Positions 43,936-54,620 of a stretch of DNA of 64,000 bases are shown in pieces. The translations under genes were made by a program, and so were the position numbers. A model generated the notes under the pieces. The model made no database searches and had not been told where the DNA came from. It was given only the letters and a program-made list of their open reading frames with translations. Source of the DNA: Maniola hyperantus (Eukaryota > Arthropoda > Insecta > Lepidoptera > Nymphalidae); the NCBI RefSeq assembly GCF_902806685.2, contig NC_048561.1, forward strand, positions 7,467,439 to 7,531,438. Reading direction: 5' to 3'. How positions within the stretch are numbered: position 1 is the first letter of the stretch; every line of letters begins with the position of its first letter.

Positions 43936-44078
43936 ACACATCCCCAGATCATATATTTTTATGGCTAAGTACTGATTCGGATTGTGGAGGCTGACCAATA
44001 GGGTGACAGTAAATAAACCTTGCAAATGTGACGGAAACGGAGCACAACGACCTATTATATAGTATAGTAAGTAATTTA

Positions 44079-44278
44079 TAGCCTCGATAGCTCAAGGGTT
44101 AAAGGAGCGAACTGAAAACCGAAAGGTCGCTGGTTCAAATCCCACCCGTTGCACTATTGTCGTACCAACTCCTAGCACAAGCTTTACGCTTAATTGGATC
44201 AAAATCGGTTGAACGGATAGGCCGTGAAAAGCTAGCAGACAGACAGACACACTTTCGCATTTATAATATTAGTATGGA
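44079..44278 (+). mobile_element. Chimeric S1 SINE fused to a T2 3' end
   Basis: S1 runs from AGCCTCGATAGCTCAAGGGT to GCTTAATTGGA (about 44199). It switches without a gap to the T2 end 'CAAAATCGGTTGAACGGATA', then 'TTTCGCATTTATAATATTAG' and TATGGA. Normal S1 copies continue GAGGAAAGGGG at this point. Confidence 0.6.
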
Positions 44279-44837
44279 TTTAGATGAAATGAGATCGTGA
44301 GCCCTATAGAGTTGTTGTATCAAATGGCACTCACGTCTCAAGGTCTGCTCCGGTCACAGAAATTACAATCGTTATAGAAGTGGTAAAGCTGCCCGCACAG
44401 ATGTGCAGTGATACACCAGTGCGCGTTGTTGTCACAAACAGACTTTAGGCAATATGCGCAAAACTCAGGAATAACTGAAGCTACATAGAAGTAGTATTGA
44501 AAAAGAAATAGTGGACGAAGAGCTAGCGCGCACTACTGTAATTTTCTGTATACGTTTTTGCTCCACCAAATCTGTGAACTATAGAACTACATATAGGTAA
44601 GTACGCGCACTGCGGAATTAATTCCGCTCCGGATTTTGATTGCTTTAAATTCTTTGCGGTGGCATTTTTGACTCCCTATAACTTCTTTTCTTTCTGCTTC
44701 CTTGATAATATGTCACTCTTTCCATTCTGGGCTAAGGACAGATAATTAGTAGGGAGTCAAAAAGATGTCCTCAGAAAACAAGTCAAGAGCAAGTACCGGG
44801 GGCTTTTCCGCGATTCGGTCTGTATAACCGAATCTAA

Positions 44838-45054
44838 ATATATAAAAGGAAAAAGTAACTGACTGACTGACTGATCTATCAACGCACAGCTCAAACTACT
44901 GGACGGATCGCGCTGAAATTTGGTATGCAGATAGCTATCATGACGTAGGCGTCCGCTAAGAAAGGATTTTAGAAAATTCAACCCCTAAGGGGGTGAATTA
45001 GGGGTTTGAAATTTATGTAGTCCACGCGGACGAAGTCGCGAGCATAAGCTAGTA
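44838..45054 (-). mobile_element. T1 element, full-length copy, reverse
   Basis: The plus strand reads ATATATAAAAGGAAAA, GACTGACTGACTGA, 'AGCTCAAACTACTGGACGGA' and CGGACGAAGTCGCGAGCATA, ending AGCTAGT. It is nearly identical to the complement of 47965-48183. Confidence 0.75.
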
Positions 45055-45295
45055 GAATATATTTTTATTCAAGTGCTTATGAATCGTCAAAACAATTTAC
45101 CTCTGGTTCGGTTGGTGGAGGTTGGTGGGGCCATGGGAGTAGGAGGGTAGCTCCCGCAGGGACCTCTCACTTATTGAGACCACCAATTCTATTAGGTTGT
45201 TCTAGAGTTCTGTGTCGCCGGCCTACTTGGAGCAATGATAAACAAATATAGAGGCGACGCTCCGTCTATACTGTGATAATATTGATTGTTATTTT

Positions 45296-45474
45296 GACGA
45301 CCTCCGTGGCGCAGTGCTCTTGTTAGTGGGAGGTCCCGGGTTCCATTCCCGGCAGGGGTTTGGAATTTTATAATTTTTCCTTTCTGGTCTGGACTGGTGG
45401 GAGGCTTCGGCCGTGGCTAATTACCACCCTACCGACATAGCCGTACCGCCCAGCGAGGGTTTAATAAAATCTGT
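45296..45474 (+). mobile_element. S2 (Metulj-like) SINE, 5' part
   Basis: The tRNA-like head ACCTCCGTGGCGCAGTG has B-box-type GGTTCCATTCC. It is followed by GGTGGGAGGCTTCGGCCGTG and 'TACCACCCTACCGACATAGC'. It stops before the 'GCGATTTAGCG' part. Confidence 0.65.
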
Positions 45475-45610
45475 TAACTAATAAAAGTTTATTCAAAGTT
45501 TTTGAGCAGTATTTAAAACTGCAGCTTTTCTTTAACGAAACTTTTTGCATTAATTTTTGTAGTTTCGCGAGTGAATAACCCATTAATTTTGAATTATACC
45601 TGAATGTTAC

Positions 45611-45691
45611 AAATGATAGCTAAGTACATAGCGGTATAAATGATAGCTAAGTACATAGCGGTATAAATGATAGCTGAGTATATAGCGGTAC
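45611..45691. repeat. 3 x 27-bp tandem repeat
   Basis: AAATGATAGCTAAGTACATA plus GCGGTAT is repeated three times, with AGTATAT replacing AGTACAT in the third. Confidence 0.8.
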
Positions 45692-45921
45692 AAATGAAAG
45701 GTTGCGTGACGTTTCGGCTCTCTACTGGATTTGCTTTATTAATTATTGAATCGATAATCGAGTTTATAGGCTAAGAAGTAATGGGAAATTACAACCTATC
45801 TACCAATAACTTATAATCATAACTTAAAATACTAGATTTGATCCCGCTAGAACTCTTTGATTTTCCAGGATAAACAGTAACCTAAGTAGGTATGTGCTAA
45901 GCTAGGGTATCAGCTATTTTA

Positions 45922-46095
45922 TAGCCTCAATAACTCAACCGGTATAGGAGTGGACTGAAAACCGAAAGGTCGACGGTTCAAACCCCGCCCGTTGCACTAT
46001 TGTCGTACCTACTCCTAGCACAAGCCTGACGCTTAGTTGGAGAGGAAAGGGGAATATTAGTCATTTAATATGGCTTATATTCTTAAAAAAAAAAA
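45922..46095 (+). mobile_element. S1 SINE, copy d, near full length
   Basis: The A-box region 'AATAACTCAACCGGTATAGG' and B-box GGTTCAAACC precede the conserved body and GGAATATTAGTC, and it ends in a poly(A) run at about 46085. Confidence 0.75.
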
Positions 46096-46555
46096 ACTTT
46101 ATTTATTTTATTTTATTTTTATTTTTCATGTACCAAAATTGTAGTTACAAAGTAATAATAAATTAAGTTACATTGGAAATGCTTATCTCTAAACAGAGAT
46201 TTCTTCCAGCTTCCCATTCAAGGTTGTGAGTGGCGTATCAAGAAGTGGAATAGGTCTACGGTACTAGAATCTAATAAACTACATAAATATCTTATAATAA
46301 ATACCCAAATCAACATTCAAACAATCTTCATTGTTTTCATCCAAATAACATACACACATCACACATGTACATTCTTTCGGACCTCTCACTCACTCGTAGC
46401 TTTAGTTTTAAGTACATATTAAATATCACAACTATAATATCATCTTACAAATTAACTATTTTGACCATCAGGAAGCGTAAAATTTTACCTAAGTATTCTG
46501 AATATACATATAATTTGAGTTCGAGTTAGAATTCGCCTTTATAATATTAGTGTGA
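46096..46555. other. AT-rich sequence, no gene seen
   Basis: The TTTATT-rich start directly follows the S1 tail and may be the 3' end of another retroelement read in reverse. The remainder is unassigned. Confidence 0.4.
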
Positions 46556-46559
46556 TTTT

Positions 46560-46880
46560 TTTTAATAACAAAAATGGCAAGCAAATGAGCAGGCGACCCA
46601 CCTGCCGCCCATGAACATTTGCAGCACCAGAGGAACCACCAATGCGTTGCCGGCCTTTCAGGAATTAGTTGGTCCGCCCCTTGAACAACCCCATGTTGTA
46701 ATCTAGTGGGAACACAGCCGAAGGGAGTTGATTCCACTCTTTACATGTGCGTGGAAAGAAGGATCTGGCACAATGGGCGGTCGAAGTGCTCCAGACATCC
46801 AGGTGGTGAGGGTAAAATTGTTTGCGGTGGCGTGCGGTGCGGTGGAAAGGAGGGTGGAATGAGATCAAACAACTCTTCAG
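46560..46880 (-). pseudogene. LINE reverse-transcriptase ORF, C-terminal remnant
   Basis: The minus-strand frame at 46665-46868 reads ..NQLPSAVFPLDYNMGLFKGR.., the C-terminal tail typical of ORF2 in lepidopteran non-LTR retrotransposons. It is followed by a 3' end passing GCCGGCAACGCATTGGTGGT to ATCACTAATATTATAAAGGC. The frame is broken relative to the copy at 51470-51830, which adds FLKGRQRIGG. Only the last ~100 codons remain, consistent with 5' truncation. Confidence 0.6.
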
Positions 46881-46990
46881 AGCACTCCCCAGAAACGTAT
46901 GATAAAAGAAGTGAGAATATTATGCACCTTGTGGCCTTATGGCTGTATTGTCTCCTTTTTGGTGTGATGGCAGCCAAGCGAAAACCTGTA

Positions 46991-47692
46991 CAGATAGTTC
47001 AACTCAGTTGTGCGCGCGGCCCTATGTGTGTGTACACCTTGTACATATACAGTGACTTTGTGTGCGTGACAAGAGGTACAGTCGGGTACAAATACAAATA
47101 TAGTTATTTACGGGTTATACACGGGTTTTTAAAAAAAACAGTTATTTCGTAATTTAATGTTTATTTATTGAACATTATTCTGAATCGTTACTTGAAAAAT
47201 CAAATGATGAATTTTCGGATTCGCTGCTCTCACCAAGGTTAAATAGGATTTCTGACTCCATGTCAAAATGTCTATAATATTCTTCTTCTTTCTTTTGTAC
47301 AAGTCGACAATGCACAATGATAATTCTTTGTCCTTTCGAAGAGAGATTGCTCTTTAAAGGTGGTCCATCTTTATTACCCCATCCTTTGTTTTGCACATGA
47401 TTAGTTAAGATGTAGCTCTCATCTGTATAATATACTATACACCGATTTTCTTGACGGTATCTGAGTAATTTTTTTAGGTAGGAAAATTGTAGTTTTTGGA
47501 TGTCATGCCGTGCCACATTTTCTCCGTGAAGACCTAGACATTTTCGTAAACGACTGTACCCGTAAGAAAAAGCGATAAGAACACGTCTTGCTCGGACGAC
47601 GACTGCCGCGTCACTGCCACACGAATGAAAGTTGTATATTTACAAGGCCACGCACACATGGGGCCGCGCGCACAACTGAGTTGAACTATCTA
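46991..47692 (-). mobile_element. 702-bp DNA transposon with about 58-bp TIRs and TA target duplication
   Basis: The left end CAGATAGTTCAACTCAGTTG and the complement of the right end (TAGATAGTTCAACTCAGTTG) differ at one base. Pairing continues through TGCGCGCGGCCC and, with a small indel, to CCTTGTA.ATATA. A TA dinucleotide flanks each side (46989-46990 and 47693-47694), as in Tc1/mariner/IS630 elements. The interior encodes a broken DDE transposase on the minus strand. An internally deleted derivative of a larger element. Confidence 0.85.
47175..47516 (-). pseudogene. Truncated DDE transposase (IS630/Tc1-mariner-type)
   Basis: The frame gives 113 residues. YRQENRCIVYYTDESYI has the expected first catalytic Asp (residue 32) followed by HVQNKGW, and GQRIIIVHC forms the next strand. 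The protein then jumps to an acidic Glu/Ser-rich tail ending SSNDSE, so the segments with the second Asp and final acidic residue are missing. Upstream the frame stays open for at least 41 more codons to about 47639, reaching RKCLGLHGEN, but I see no ATG there. Only a GTG is at the nominal start. I infer an internally deleted, inactive copy. The family call is from motif recognition. Confidence 0.7.
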
Positions 47693-47964
47693 TAGGATAG
47701 TTCAAAAACCTGCTAATATCTCCCTGCCGACTCACGGCCTACGCTAGCTATACTATCTCCATCTAGGCGAGGAGCGAGAAGCGAGGAGCGAGGAGGCGGA
47801 GACGTCGCGGCGTGGCGTGTGGAAAGCTTCGTGAAAAACTTGCGCCAATCCAATGTTATCGTGCTTTGGCTCGTCCACAGATTACTGTGGGGGGGAATTA
47901 TATTCACGGAGCTTTTTATGCTTATTATCTATATTTTCATAACTAAATGAGTTATATTGTATAC

Positions 47965-48183
47965 TAGCTTATGCTCGCGACTTCGTCCGCGTGGACTACA
48001 CAAATTACAAACCCATATTTCACCCCCTTAGGGGTTGAATTTTCAAAAATCCTTTCTTAGCGGATGCCTAATAATAGCTATCTGCAAGCCAAATTTCAGC
48101 CCGATCCGCCCGGTAGTTTTTTGAGCTGTGCGTTGATAGATCAGTCAGTCAGTCAGTCACCTTTTCCTTCTATATATTTAGAA
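47965..48183 (+). mobile_element. T1 element, reference copy
   Basis: It runs from ACTAGCTTATGCTCGCGACT, through CACCCCCTTAGGGGTTGAAT and 'ATCCGCCCGGTAGTTT', to GTCAGTCAGTCAGTCACC and TATATATTTAGA. A T3 end (TACGGAACCCTTGGTGCGCG) follows directly. Confidence 0.75.
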
Positions 48184-48584
48184 GATAGTACGGAACCCTT
48201 GGTGCGCGAATCCGACTCGCAATTAGTTGGTTTTATTTTTGTCAGGCATGAATAAACTTGGAAAGTAAAACATTAGCAACATAAATATAAGGGCTGAAGT
48301 CTGTCACAGTGGCAACTCTAATGAGTATTTAATGAAGACATCATCTGGCGACTAGCTCGGGACTTAGGAGTTGGCGATTACAAATTAATTGTACTTTATA
48401 TTCTGGCGTTAAACCATCGTTAACTGGCGTCATGGCGACAAAAAATATTGCAGGAGCTTAAGATTTAACGTCTGACAACCAAAACCAAACTTGCAAATTT
48501 GAAAATCAGTACCCATATTATTATAAATGCGAAAATGTGTTTGTTTGTTGGTTTGTTGGTCAACCTTTCTGTCACCAGGTGAGG

Positions 48585-48838
48585 CTGTTAACCGGAAAAT
48601 AGGCTACCTTGGAAGGGGTGGCAGTCCTTATCAGTTTCTATACATCATCGTACCGGAACACTAAAATCGCTTGGCGGCTCGGCTTTGCAGGCAGGGTGGT
48701 AACTAGTCACGGCCGTAGCCTCCCGCCAGATCGGACTGGAGACTATTTAGGAATTCCCAAACTGCCCGGGAATCATACCCAGGATCTCCCATTTGCAATA
48801 CCACAGCGCTCACCACTGCGTCAGGAAGGTCGTTCAGA
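48585..48838 (-). mobile_element. S2 (Metulj-like) SINE, most of the element
   Basis: The minus strand has a head with GACGCAGTGGTGAGCGCTGT, then GGGAGGCTACGGCCGTGACT, 'GCCAAGCGATTTTAGTGTTC' and CCACCCCTTCCAAGG. The distal tail is missing. Confidence 0.65.
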
Positions 48839-48841
48839 GGT

Positions 48842-48912
48842 GGGGTGATGGGATGATGGGATGATGGAATGATGGGATGATGGAATGATGGGATGATGGG
48901 ATGATGGTCATG
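48842..48912. repeat. Short tandem repeat of GGGATGATGG / GGAATGATGG
   Basis: Seven or so 10-base units with G/A variation follow the S2 SINE. It may be the expanded GAT tail of an S3 SINE. Confidence 0.75.
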
Positions 48913-49462
48913 ATGATTAAAAAATATTTAAACCTACGTCTTTTTGTGTGTGTCGCTGTATATAGGTACACAAAAATCTACGTGTTTTTGTGTATATCCA
49001 GCGAGCTTTCCCATGGCTTTACCCTTCATGTGCCAGGATCACATGCTATCTCAGCAGTTCGATAACCATAAACCTTGCCTTGATGGGAACGTAACACCCC
49101 AGTCACACGACAAATGGAAAAATTTCTTACGAGCGCTTTTGTACTCGACGACACGATATGAATACGACAATGATGAATAGAATAGATTAGAAGGATATTC
49201 TATTCAAATAAACTTTTACTATTGAATTTATCACTGGTTCAGAATGCCATTTCTATCGAGAAGAACCACCAAAATACTCAGCGGTTGTCTTTTGAAATGT
49301 TCATTTTACCATAACATCATTACCCATATTAAAAAATTTAATTCCTAACGGACGAAGTCGTGGGCATTAGCTAATTATGCCGTATTGTATTGCAGCGAAT
49401 AAAATCCATGCTTTTTATCATTTACGTGCTAGAATGACGACCTCACACCGGAAAGCGCAGCC

Positions 49463-49980
49463 TTGGAAGACTCCCCCGCTGCGCTAGGTAGACTTAAAAC
49501 CAACATGCATCTTTTCAAGACTGCAAGGGAGGTATTTCCGCGCGGAACTAGAAATAGGGAAAGGCTGATGTTAAACAAGACGCCCAGGACAGCCACGTAT
49601 TTAAAGAATTGTAGTGCCATGTGTGTAAAAGTCTATAATGCAATTCCTAAATCTGTAACTGCACTACCAGTAAACAAATGCAAAAATGCATTAAAAAAGT
49701 GGCTGTCGCAAAATGTATTTTATTCTGTTGGTGAGTTTTTAGAATTTAAGCACAAGAATTAGAATGAATTTGATTAAGTTATTAATATTATTGACTGACA
49801 TTTATATCTTTGACACAATATGATATTCTTATCTGATGTACTGCCTACTTTGTCAAAACATTTGCACGTCAGGGCTTCCTGACTGGATATGTTGGCAACT
49901 CTCTATTGTAAACACCTTGTCTTCCCATATTCACACAAATAAATTATTTCATTCATTCATTCATTCATTCATTCATAATG
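49463..49980 (+). mobile_element. LINE 3' end with reverse-transcriptase C-terminus
   Basis: The frame at 49463-49762 gives 99 residues ending ..KSVTALPVNKCKNALKKWLS.., then FYSVGEFLEF and a stop, a typical C-terminus of non-LTR retrotransposon ORF2. The 3' UTR follows and ends in AATAAATT and an ATTC tetranucleotide tail (about 49950-49976). 5'-truncated, with no palm motifs. Confidence 0.65.
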
Positions 49981-50109
49981 ACATCAAACGAATCTGCAGA
50001 AGTCACTGGACGGCGGCGGTGCAAGACGTGTGGAAGTCAACAGACCTATATCCAGCAATGCGCGTCTATCGGTTGATGATGATGATGATATTATGCTTGT
50101 GCTTTAAGT

Positions 50110-50230
50110 GACATACGATTAGTACTCGATACTCGTATCGTACGACTTATCGTATCATTTATAAAGAGCTGCAAAATACACACGTGTAATTTCTCTTATC
50201 GTACCGATATATTCGCGACCGAATCGGCAG
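50110..50230. other. ATCG-rich stretch resembling the 58-60 kb element
   Basis: GTACTCGATACTCGTATCGTACGACTTATCG-type wording (in pieces ACTCGTATCGTACGACTTAT) is alike in composition to the arms at 58045-58260. Possibly a decayed copy. Confidence 0.3.
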
Positions 50231-50457
50231 ATGTCAACACGCGCCCAAATCACACACAGGCCCTGTGCTCGTAAACTTGCATTAAGCTCGACGCACACCT
50301 ACCGAGTACAGTGGAAACGGATCTCTTTATTACGGATCTATAATTATTTACATAAACCAAAGATATTATTAAACTCCAGATACTTTGGCAAAGCTCATAC
50401 AAATATATTTTAAAAAGTGAAGACAAATTCGTAGACACATACGCGTACCTAGCAACA

Positions 50458-50585
50458 CAGACCTTTAGCAGGAGATAGCAGATTTGTAGAGCACTGTCTC
50501 TGTCGTTGAGACCGACAACACGTCGGTATGAGTGACAGAGACAACGCTCTATAAAGCCGAAAAGTCATTCTAAAGGTCGATGTAC
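50458..50585. mobile_element. Fold-back MITE, family C copy 2
   Basis: The arms ACCTTTAGC and TAAAGGTCGATGTAC enclose TTGTAGAGCACTGTCTCTGT and GTGACAGAGACAACGCTCTA, which pair with each other. Matches 54998-55131. Confidence 0.7.
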
Positions 50586-50849
50586 CTACATACTTTCGAC
50601 CGCGTAAAGAAGAAAGAAAGAAAAAACCACACATTACCAGTTAGAACTGGTTAGCTTATCCCGGCCGCGGCGGCGCCTCTAATACTTGAGTAGTAAAGTC
50701 AAAAGACCTCAAGTAGAAGAAGCGCCGGACGTACTGTACCTACACATAATATATTGGGTCTTTTGATACATACGGGCGTGTTTCAAAAAATGGCGATAAA
50801 TAAAGATTTTGATTTTACAAAGTAAATGAAGTTTTTTTTTAATTTACAG

Positions 50850-51450
50850 ACAAGCGCTTGGCTGCAATCAGACCTGCTGGCAAGTGATGATGCAGCATAA
50901 GATGGAGCGCGCATGCCTAGAACATGCCTATTCACTTCTTGACTTGACACTGACAGGTATATGACATTTGGAAGGCTTAGTTCAATTTAAGTTGCAATAG
51001 GTAAAGGATGCGGCGCCTCGTCTCCACTCCCCTCTGGAGGTGTGCTTTGCGCCTAACGAGCACTTTTGTTGCAGAAACGTAGGTAGGCTGCCTACCTGTG
51101 GCATTGGTACTAGTAAGTAACTAGTTGGATCTTTCTAAATAGTGTCATCCCACACATCATTTCATTTCCCTATTGAAATCGTATAAGTGTTTTACGTATA
51201 AGTGTTTTACGTATAAGTCCCGCAAATTGCTTAAGCGCGTGGCCACCATTTTAGTGACGTCAGCACTAGACTGAAGTTTCGAGCTGATGGTATATTTTTC
51301 TTTCGGCTGACTTCAAAATGACGTCGTTTCGATGTTAATGAGACTTGGTTCTGGCGCAATAGCAATTTGCGGGACTTATAATTAAAAAGATCTTCTGAGG
51401 AGTTGGTTCAAAAAAAGTTACGACTTCATATTTTACATATTAATTAAACA
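50850..51450. other. S2 tail scrap and spacer
   Basis: At 50850-50930 'GCAAGTGATGATGCAGCATA' and AGATGGAGCGCGC resemble the S2 3' region on the minus strand. A duplicated TAAGTGTTTTACGTATAAG word is at 51186-51215. No gene is seen. Confidence 0.4.
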
Positions 51451-51469
51451 CAATTAATTTTTTTTATAA

Positions 51470-51830
51470 ATAAAAATGGCGATCAAAAGAGCAAGCGGGT
51501 CACCTGATGTTAAGTGATTACCGCCGCCCATGAACATTTGCAGCACCAGAGGAGCCGCCGATGCGTTGCCGGCCTTTTAGGAATTTGTTGGTCCGCCCCT
51601 TGAATAACCCCATGTTATAATCTAGTGGGAACACCGCCGATGGGAGTTGGTTCCACAGTTTGCACGTGCGTGGAAAATAGGATCTGGCGCAACGGACGGT
51701 CGAAGTGCACCAGACACCCAGGTGGTAAGGGTGAAATTGTTTGCGGTGGCGTGCGGTGCGGTTGTAGAAAAAGGAGGGTGGAATGAGATCAAACAACTCT
51801 TCAGAGCACTCCTATTATAAAGGCGATCTA
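51470..51830 (-). pseudogene. LINE reverse-transcriptase ORF, C-terminal remnant
   Basis: The minus-strand frame at 51518-51796 (92 residues) contains RTARHRKQFHPYHLGVW, SYFPRTCKLWNQLPSAVF, FKGRTNKFLKGRQRIGG and a short tail. It is homologous to 46560-46880 and less broken. The 3' end continues to CATTTTTATTTATAAA at about 51460. It is the C-terminal part of a non-LTR retrotransposon ORF2, without catalytic motifs. Confidence 0.7.
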
Positions 51831-51997
51831 CTGTAGTGATGTGATAGTGATGATGATGACCTTTTGACCCGTAAATATGGTTCAGTAACCGACGACAAAG
51901 CACCATGAGAGGTCCCATAACTCCTTGCAACAACGGTACCTCTTATATTGCGTATTGTTATATTTTCTAGGTCTAGATATTACAGCTATCTAGATAG

Positions 51998-52130
51998 TTG
52001 ACGACCTCTCTGGCGCAGCGGTAAGCGCTGTGGTCTTATTAGTGAGAGGTCCCGGGATCGATTCCCGGTAGGGATTTAGAATTTTATAATTCATAAAACT
52101 CCAGTCGGGTCCGGTCACAATAAGTACCTT
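51998..52130 (+). mobile_element. S2 (Metulj-like) SINE head
   Basis: ACCTCTCTGGCGCAGCGGTA, 'GCGCTGTGGTCTTATTAGTG' and B-box-type GGGATCGATTCCC are followed by TTTATAATTCATAAAACTCC. Truncated after about 110 bp. Confidence 0.65.
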
Positions 52131-52139
52131 TGCAATGTA

Positions 52140-52305
52140 ATTCATCATCATCATCATCATGATCAACCCATCACCGGCTCACTACAGAGCACGGGTCTCC
52201 TCTCAGAGTGAAAAGGGTTTTGGCCATAGTCTACCACGCTGGCCATGTGCGGATTGGTAGACTTCACACACTTTTGAGAACATTATGGAGAACTCTCAGA
52301 CAGCT
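52140..52305 (-). mobile_element. S3 SINE
   Basis: It starts with (ATC)n and ATGATCAACCCATCACCGGC, and continues CTCCTCTCAGAGTGAAAAGG, GGCCATAGTCTACCACGCTG and CACACTTTTGAGAACATTAT. The tRNA head is absent. Confidence 0.7.
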
Positions 52306-52599
52306 TATAATATATTATGACTGGTATGGTAACCTAAAAATAAAGTCTTTTTCTCTTAGTTTCGTAGTAAATGTGTAAAAATAGAGAAATAAGTTTAGCA
52401 CTAGAGGATCAATACCAGAGAGCGGGCGCCTAATGTGGGGGGAGGGGTGGGGGGGATGGGGGTAGGCCTTATACACTAAAACTAACATGCTCCTGTGTGG
52501 ATCGCGGCGCCATTTTTGACCGATATTTGGATAGAATATAGAGTGAATGGTATTTGAACTGCAATTTTTTGAAAAATCAAAAGAAAAATATTACAAAAG

Positions 52600-53230
52600 A
52601 AGCAGTCTGGTGGGAGGCTTCGGCCGTGGCTATAGTTACCATCCTATCGGCAAAGCCGAGCCGCCAAGTGCATAACTATACCAAGTGGGTATCACAAATA
52701 TGAAAGGGCTTTATGCATTCTAAAACAAGTTTTAATTTATTTTTATGCATAATAGTTTTTTTAAAAAAAAAAATAATATTAGCCATGTGAATCGACTAAC
52801 ATTCCCCTTTCCCCTCCAACTACGCGAAAAGCTCGTGCTAGGAGTGGGTACGACAACAGTGCAACGGGTGACGTTTGAACCGGCGACCTTTTGGAATTCA
52901 GTCCGCTCCTTTACCGTTGAGCTATTGAGGATCAATTTATCGTACAAAATACAAAAAATACCCGAGTAGATAGATAGATAGATAGATAGAAATACTTTAT
53001 TGCACACAAAAAATATTACATACCTAACTATTACAAAAAACTAAAACTAAAAAATAATTGTATGCAAAGGCGGCCTTATTGCTCACAGCAATCTCTACCA
53101 GGCAACCTTTGGTGAAAGGAGAAACTAGGTGTGTAGGATAGTACTTACACGCAATACAGAAAAAATGAAGTAGGTACGGAACGGAACCCTCGGTGCGCGA
53201 GTCTGACTCGCACTTGGCCGTTTTATTGTC
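52600..53230. mobile_element. Mosaic: S2 piece, T3 piece, S1 SINE, LINE tail, T3 end
   Basis: In order: S2 (52600-52675, GGTGGGAGGCTTCGGCCGTG); T3 (to about 52760); minus-strand S1 (52762-52932, with B-box word GTTTGAACCGGC); a minus-strand LINE 3' end (52968-53150, whose minus strand ends TGCAATAAAGTATTTC plus TATC repeats); and a T3 end at 53163-53226. At least four insertion events are needed to explain it. Confidence 0.6.
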
Positions 53231-53751
53231 CCTTTGAGGTCTACAAGTGGATACGGGAATTCGCGCACCGTTGGCACAAGAGGCGAAGCAGCTCGGAGCG
53301 TGCAGGTGCCAAGCGGCACCGCGGAGGACACCAGCGGGGGTCTCAGCTGTGCCAGTGACGTGAGCAAAGGGGACAAGGAGGAGACAAATAATTGGTCAAG
53401 AAGGTGTCCCGGGAAAACGCCAAGAGCGAACGGGCGCCCTCCCGCGATTCACCATATAACCGAGAGGTTGGTGGGGCCATGAGAGGTGGAGGGTTGTCCC
53501 TTTGAGCCTCCAAATACAATAGACAACATCTAGTCTAGGTCCCCCGCTCCCTATCTAACAGCACTTAGTTCACCAGCTGTACCATCAGTGGCGTGCATAG
53601 GGTTTAAAGCCAGGGTAAGCAGTTGTTAGGTAAGCAAGTCAAAGAATAATGAGCATTGAGCAATTTCAACCGAGTTAACTATTTCTTGGGTAAGCAGCGC
53701 TTTTATGCCTCTATGAGTTGCACGCCACTGTGTACCAACTCTGTGTAAACA
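53231..53751. other. Unclassified repeat-like DNA
   Basis: 53408-53478 matches 41180-41290 in reverse. The 82-residue plus-strand frame across 53234-53482 resembles no conserved domain I know. Near 53590-53740, GTAAGCA words flank a repeated 'GCGTGCATAGGGTTTAAAGC'-type stretch. Confidence 0.35.
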
Positions 53752-54292
53752 AAAAAACCGGCCAAGTGTGGTACAATCGTATTTTATCGACATTTTGCAC
53801 GATAAATCAAAAACTACTTACTAGATCTCGTTCAAACCAATTTTTCAAAGTTTGCATGATAATTTACATCATGTGTTTTTTTTAAGTTTTATCATTCTGT
53901 TATTTTAGAAGTTACAGGGGAGGGACACATATTTTACCACTTTGAAAGTGTCTCTCGCGCAAACTATTCAGTTTAGAAAAAAATGATCTTAGAAACCTCA
54001 ATATCATTTTTAAAGACCTATCCATAAATACCCCACACGTATAGGGTTGATGAAAAAAATAATTAAGTTTCAGTTCTAAGTATGAGGAACCCCAAAAATT
54101 ATTGTTTTTTATTTTTGTGTGAAAATCTTAATGCAGTTCACAGAATACATCTACTTAACAAGTTTCAACAGCATAGCTCTTATAGTTACGGAAAAAAGTG
54201 GCTGTGACATACGGACAGACAGACGGACAATATGACGAATATATATAATCTATAAGGGTTCCGTTTTTTGCCATTTGGCTACGGAACCCTAA
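53752..54292. mobile_element. T3 variant, long form
   Basis: It has an ACCGGCCAAGTGTG start, CATTTTGCACGATAAATCAA, then sequence unlike the short T3 form (AAACTATTCAGTTTAGAAAA), ending TTTGGCTACGGAACCCT. A collinear inverted copy is at 61012-61600, so this is a distinct subfamily. Confidence 0.65.
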
Positions 54293-54374
54293 CAAAAAGC
54301 TGCCCGCGCCGTGAAGGTGAAGCCCTGCATAATGTATCGCTCGTGAAGCAGATAGCTGCTAGTTCTAGATCCGG

Positions 54375-54423
54375 CTACCCGCTACCCGCTACCCGCTACC
54401 CGCTACCCGCTACCCGCTATCCG
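54375..54423. repeat. Heptamer repeat (CTACCCG)6 plus variant
   Basis: There are six perfect CTACCCG units and one CTATCCG, in AT-rich surroundings. Confidence 0.9.
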
Positions 54424-54620
54424 GCTCGCGGCCTGTTATAAACACAGGCGCGTGTTAAAATTAATTAAAGTATGTAAATATTAAAGTAATAGTTAAAATT
54501 AATTTAAAACTAATGTTAGCTTATAGATTAGATGTATAATAATTATAATAATATAGTTGATTGTTAGCGCAACCTATGTCGACGTACCTAATTGTATAGT
54601 TTTATAGTTTTAAGGGTAAA

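Noticed and set aside
46706..47152. 148-residue plus-strand frame
   Set aside because: It crosses from a LINE remnant into the TIR transposon, two unrelated elements, so it is a chance fusion frame.
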